Assembly: GCA_964628055.1 (NCBI GenBank)
Contig: CAZVNL010000016.1
Span: forward strand, 1 to 51,893
DNA from: CAZBEL01 sp964628055
GTDB lineage: Bacteria > Fidelibacterota > Marinisomatia > Marinisomatales > TCS56
Reading direction: 5' to 3'
DNA: 51,893 nt
Position 1 is the stretch's first letter, and every line of letters begins with the position of its first letter. The position numbers and the translations under genes are program-made. The notes under the pieces were generated by a model. The model ran no database searches. It was not told the DNA's origin and was given only the letters and a program-made list of their open reading frames with translations. Below are positions 50,167 to 51,893 of the stretch, piece by piece.

Positions 50167-50440
50167 CTGGATACTGGGAAACTCTCAGGCGTATTTTTTT
50201 AGGTTACTGCCGTAGACTGAATTTCTAAACCCGAAGGGTTCATGATCTGACATCAATCCCGTTCACCGCGATATTAAAAGTTTACTAGATAAATTTCCAA
50301 TAATATGTCCCAGTATACCTCCATAAACATGGAGTTATAGTCACAATAATGCTTATAAATTTTAAAAATTACACCATCTTGACACAACCCTTAAACTCCG
50401 GGAAAATTCAAACTGCAAGCGGGAACCTACTCGATAAACT
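50167..50440. other. Intergenic region between comEC and the integrase remnant
   Basis: AT-rich, no gene called. It contains a short hairpin (AACCC-GAA-GGGTT at about 50228-50240). A terminus-like string at 50369-50390 resembles the ends of some insertion sequences (see findings). The missing C-terminal two thirds of the integrase cannot be found here in any frame. Confidence 0.45.
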
Positions 50441-50755
50441 CTACACGATGATTATCCGATTCATTGGTATTAAGTAGCCTAAATGTTGATAAAGAAAAAT
50501 GAGGGCATTGAGAGCCTGGCGCTGGGTTGATGCAGACACTTTTCTGGACAGTGCGAGGTGACTCAGGAATGCTTCGATTTCCGTTCCGCCCATTTGGTCG
50601 GGATGTTTATTATTGTGGAAAAGAATGTATTTGTAAATCCAATCGCAGTAAGATTGTTCGGTGCGATATGCATAATGATGATACCGCATGACTGCTTTAA
50701 CCTGATACATTAATTTAAGTCCTGGATTAGGGGTGAATTTATTCTTGTTATACAC
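50441..50755 (-). pseudogene. Truncated integron-type tyrosine recombinase (IntI-like), N-terminal part only
   Basis: Codes for 104 residues from a GTG start. Residues 13-95 match the N-terminal SAM-like core-binding domain of integron integrases: LKLMYQVKAVMRYHHYAYRTE, SYCDWIYKYILFHNNKHPD, GTEIEAFLSHLAL and SASTQRQALNALIFLYQHL. Integron integrases are about 320-340 residues. The catalytic domain with the R-H-R-Y residues is missing and the frame ends in an unrelated IPMNRIIIV. It should be inactive. It points away from the cassette at 50916-51421, the canonical orientation of intI relative to its cassettes. It could also be read as a solitary phage-type integrase fragment, but the attC next to it argues for an integron. 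Confidence 0.8.
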
Positions 50756-50914
50756 GGCTCAGAATTCTTACATTGACGGTATAGTTAAGATAGCCGAAAA
50801 ATTGTGAAAAATCTAGATATATTTTCCACTTTTTAAATGACATAGGAAGGATAGATGTCATTTTTTCCAATCTATATCATCAATATATGGAATGCTTTTC
50901 CATTTATTAGCACT

Positions 50915-50921
50915 GTTATAT
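50915..50921 (+). other. Recombination core (attI or cassette left junction)
   Basis: GTTATAT, a GTTRRRY-like core one base off consensus. The cut would fall between G50915 and T50916. Its identification rests on being the exact complement of the first 7 bases of the attC at 51370-51376. The match continues three bases further (GTTATATGGC). Confidence 0.7.
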
Positions 50922-51421
50922 GGCTCCAGAATAAAAGAGAAAGGAAACTCATATTTTGAAGTTATTTATTCAATCCATTTGCCCAGTTTTCCTCATCTTC
51001 TTGTTTTCCTATTCTATATCCTGTAAAAAAGAACCAACAGAATCGAAATTAGGAATTATATCTGTTACAGTAGTTGATAACGATTCGGAGGAAACTCCTG
51101 TGCCAGATGTTGAAATTACTATTACACCTGGTGACCTTGTTAAAAAGACTGATGCTAATGGCAATTGCAGTTTTGAAGTTGATCCAGGTAGTTACTATGT
51201 AGATGCAGAAGTGTGCTGTGTTGGACCTGGTTTTATTGAATATCATGAACCAGTTACCGTTGTAGAGAACAAAACTGTGAAGGTAAAACTTACGGCTTGC
51301 CTTAGTTGTCTGTAACTGCTTTTGGAATCGATAAACTTAAGAATTCCAAAAAATCAATAGATAATCGCCATATAACAAATCACTCCCGCGGATGGCTTAC
51401 AGCCACCGCTGATTTCAGGCG
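50916..51421 (+). mobile_element. Integron gene cassette 1 (506 bp)
   Basis: Bounded on the left by the core GTTATAT (50915-50921) and on the right by the attC core GTTAGGT (51421-51427). In a circular cassette the G of the right core joins the TTATAT of the left end to rebuild GTTATAT, which pairs with ATATAAC at the attC start; this is the rule for true cassettes and it is met exactly. It holds a single gene, 50956-51315, in the usual orientation with about 35 bases of leader. The cassette is much more AT-rich than the chromosome to its left, consistent with separate origin. Confidence 0.75.
50956..51315 (+). CDS. Small lipoprotein with carboxypeptidase-regulatory-like beta domain (cassette gene)
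   Basis: A 119-residue protein starting at TTG, with AAGGA about a dozen bases upstream. The N-terminal signal (MKLFIQSICPVFLIFLFSYS) ends at C23 (ISCKKE), a loose lipobox, so the product is probably a membrane-anchored lipoprotein. Residues 32-80 resemble a carboxypeptidase-regulatory or CnaB-like beta-sandwich (GIISVTVVDND; VPDVEITITPGDLVKKTDANG; GSYYVDAEV). Several cysteines follow (CC near 72 and CLSC at the end), which may form disulphides. Function unknown. It is the only gene of integron cassette 1. Confidence 0.65.
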   Translation: MKLFIQSICPVFLIFLFSYSISCKKEPTESKLGIISVTVVDNDSEETPVPDVEITITPGDLVKKTDANGNCSFEVDPGSYYVDAEVCCVGPGFIEYHEPVTVVENKTVKVKLTACLSCL

Positions 51422-51427
51422 TTAGGT
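51370..51427 (+). repeat. attC recombination site (59-base element)
   Basis: 58 bases with the full attC plan. R'' is ATATAAC (51370-51376). L'' AAATCA (51377-51382) pairs perfectly with L' TGATTT (51410-51415). The inner stem is GCGG-A-TGGCT (51388-51397) against AGCCACCGC (51401-51409), 9 base pairs with one unpaired A at 51392, an extrahelical base of the kind used to choose the strand for recombination. The loop is TAC. R' is GTTAGGT (51421-51427). R'' and R' share the TAAC/GTTA core pair. Confidence 0.8.
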
Positions 51428-51471
51428 GTCTATACAACTACCCTTTAACCTAAGCATTAAAGGAAAGCTTA

Positions 51472-51893
51472 GTGGCCAAAAATAAAAACAACAACAAAGA
51501 ACCTGCCCGCACGTCACACGCAGGCGGGGAAGCGCAGGATGATTGGGAAGAAGGTGTCATTCCAAGTGAATTTGATTTTACGATGGGTTTGTCGCCACCT
51601 GGAAATACATATAATGAAGATGGTATCGGTATTCCATTGTTTCAGGGCAATGCTGATTTTGAATTTCGGTTTCCTAAAAATCGAGTTTATACAACTGACC
51701 CAAGAAGCATTTGCAGAAAAATATGATATTTTAATAAGTGTTCGGGCTCCGGTTGGCGCTCAAAATATGGCAAAAGAAAAATGTTGTATTGGTCGTGGTG
51801 TTGCTGCATTTAGATATAAACAAAATAATTCATTTTATACTTACACTTATTTCAAACTAAAATCATTGATGAACGAAATCCAGCAATATAATG
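51472..51893 (+). pseudogene. Type I restriction specificity (HsdS-like) gene, frameshifted and cut by the window edge
   Basis: The first frame (GTG at 51472 to a TGA at 51724-51726, 84 aa) has MGLSPPGNTYNEDG, IPLFQGNADFEFRFP and RVYTTDP. The next frame, overlapping it, has AEKYDILISVRAPVG, CCIGRGVAAF and then runs off the end. Together these are the continuous motif series of an HsdS target-recognition domain. One base too many (likely an extra A near 51700) would explain the break. HsdS reads the DNA target for type I restriction-modification. An SD (AAAGGA) precedes the GTG. It starts 45 bases after the attC core, so it lies in the next cassette. A sequencing error remains possible. Confidence 0.75.

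Noticed and set aside
1..51893. CRISPR array, prophage or full insertion sequence
   Set aside because: No regularly spaced direct repeats, no phage structural genes and no transposase frame were seen.

Overview
The window looks like chromosomal DNA of a Gram-negative bacterium of the FCB group (Bacteroidota relatives). A Marinimicrobia- or Calditrichota-like lineage is my best guess, but there is no rRNA here to settle it. Supporting signs are a Bat operon (batA-batB-batC-batD-batE), a PorV-like outer-membrane barrel, a DUF5683-type protein, a sigma-54 regulator next to lptE, and promoter boxes of the Bacteroidota type (TTG-N21-TAAATTTG) ahead of uvrB and yicC. The outer membrane is implied by lptE, lnt and the PorV-like protein.

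Layout. At 1-18 only the first six codons of a leftward gene are present, with a good promoter and ribosome binding site. Two rightward genes follow: a methyltransferase and an APC amino-acid permease (499-2542). From 2539 to 50166 every gene lies on the minus strand. Many overlap by 1, 4 or 8-25 bases, as expected of long translationally coupled operons. Reading that block from its 5' end (high coordinates): comEC, rnhB-yraN fusion, lepB; a group of unrecognised envelope and coiled-coil proteins; the ribosome/secretion cluster ffh-rpsP-khpA-rimM-trmD-rplS, ending at a hairpin terminator; an MFS transporter; selA-selB-mutS-porV-like; yicC-gmk-rpoZ-udg-dnaB-relA/spoT-HU-ruvX-lnt-DUF5683-ecfT-truA-htrA-psd-pssA-DUF4321; tatA; the Bat operon with a SPOR protein; uvrB-galE; a sigma-54 regulator with lptE; and asnS-TIGR00725-acyP-nadE plus a small secreted protein.

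How the genes work together. The central block covers housekeeping: translation (rpsP, rplS, trmD, rimM, asnS, truA), membrane protein targeting and maturation (ffh, lepB, lnt, tatA), DNA repair and replication (mutS, uvrB, udg, dnaB, ruvX), stringent response (relA/spoT), phosphatidylethanolamine synthesis (psd, pssA), selenocysteine insertion (selA, selB) and envelope quality control (htrA, Bat, lptE).

The accessory part is the right end (50441-51893). Here I read a small chromosomal integron. A truncated integron-integrase gene points left. A gene cassette with an AT-rich lipoprotein gene points right and is closed by a complete attC site with paired arms and an extrahelical base. The first seven bases of that attC are the exact complement of the 7-base core at the left end of the same cassette (10 of 10 bases when extended), which fixes the cassette at 50916-51421. 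A second cassette then begins, carrying a frameshifted restriction-modification specificity (HsdS) gene that runs off the window. This is the most notable non-housekeeping feature.

All calls are from reading the sequence. No database search was run.
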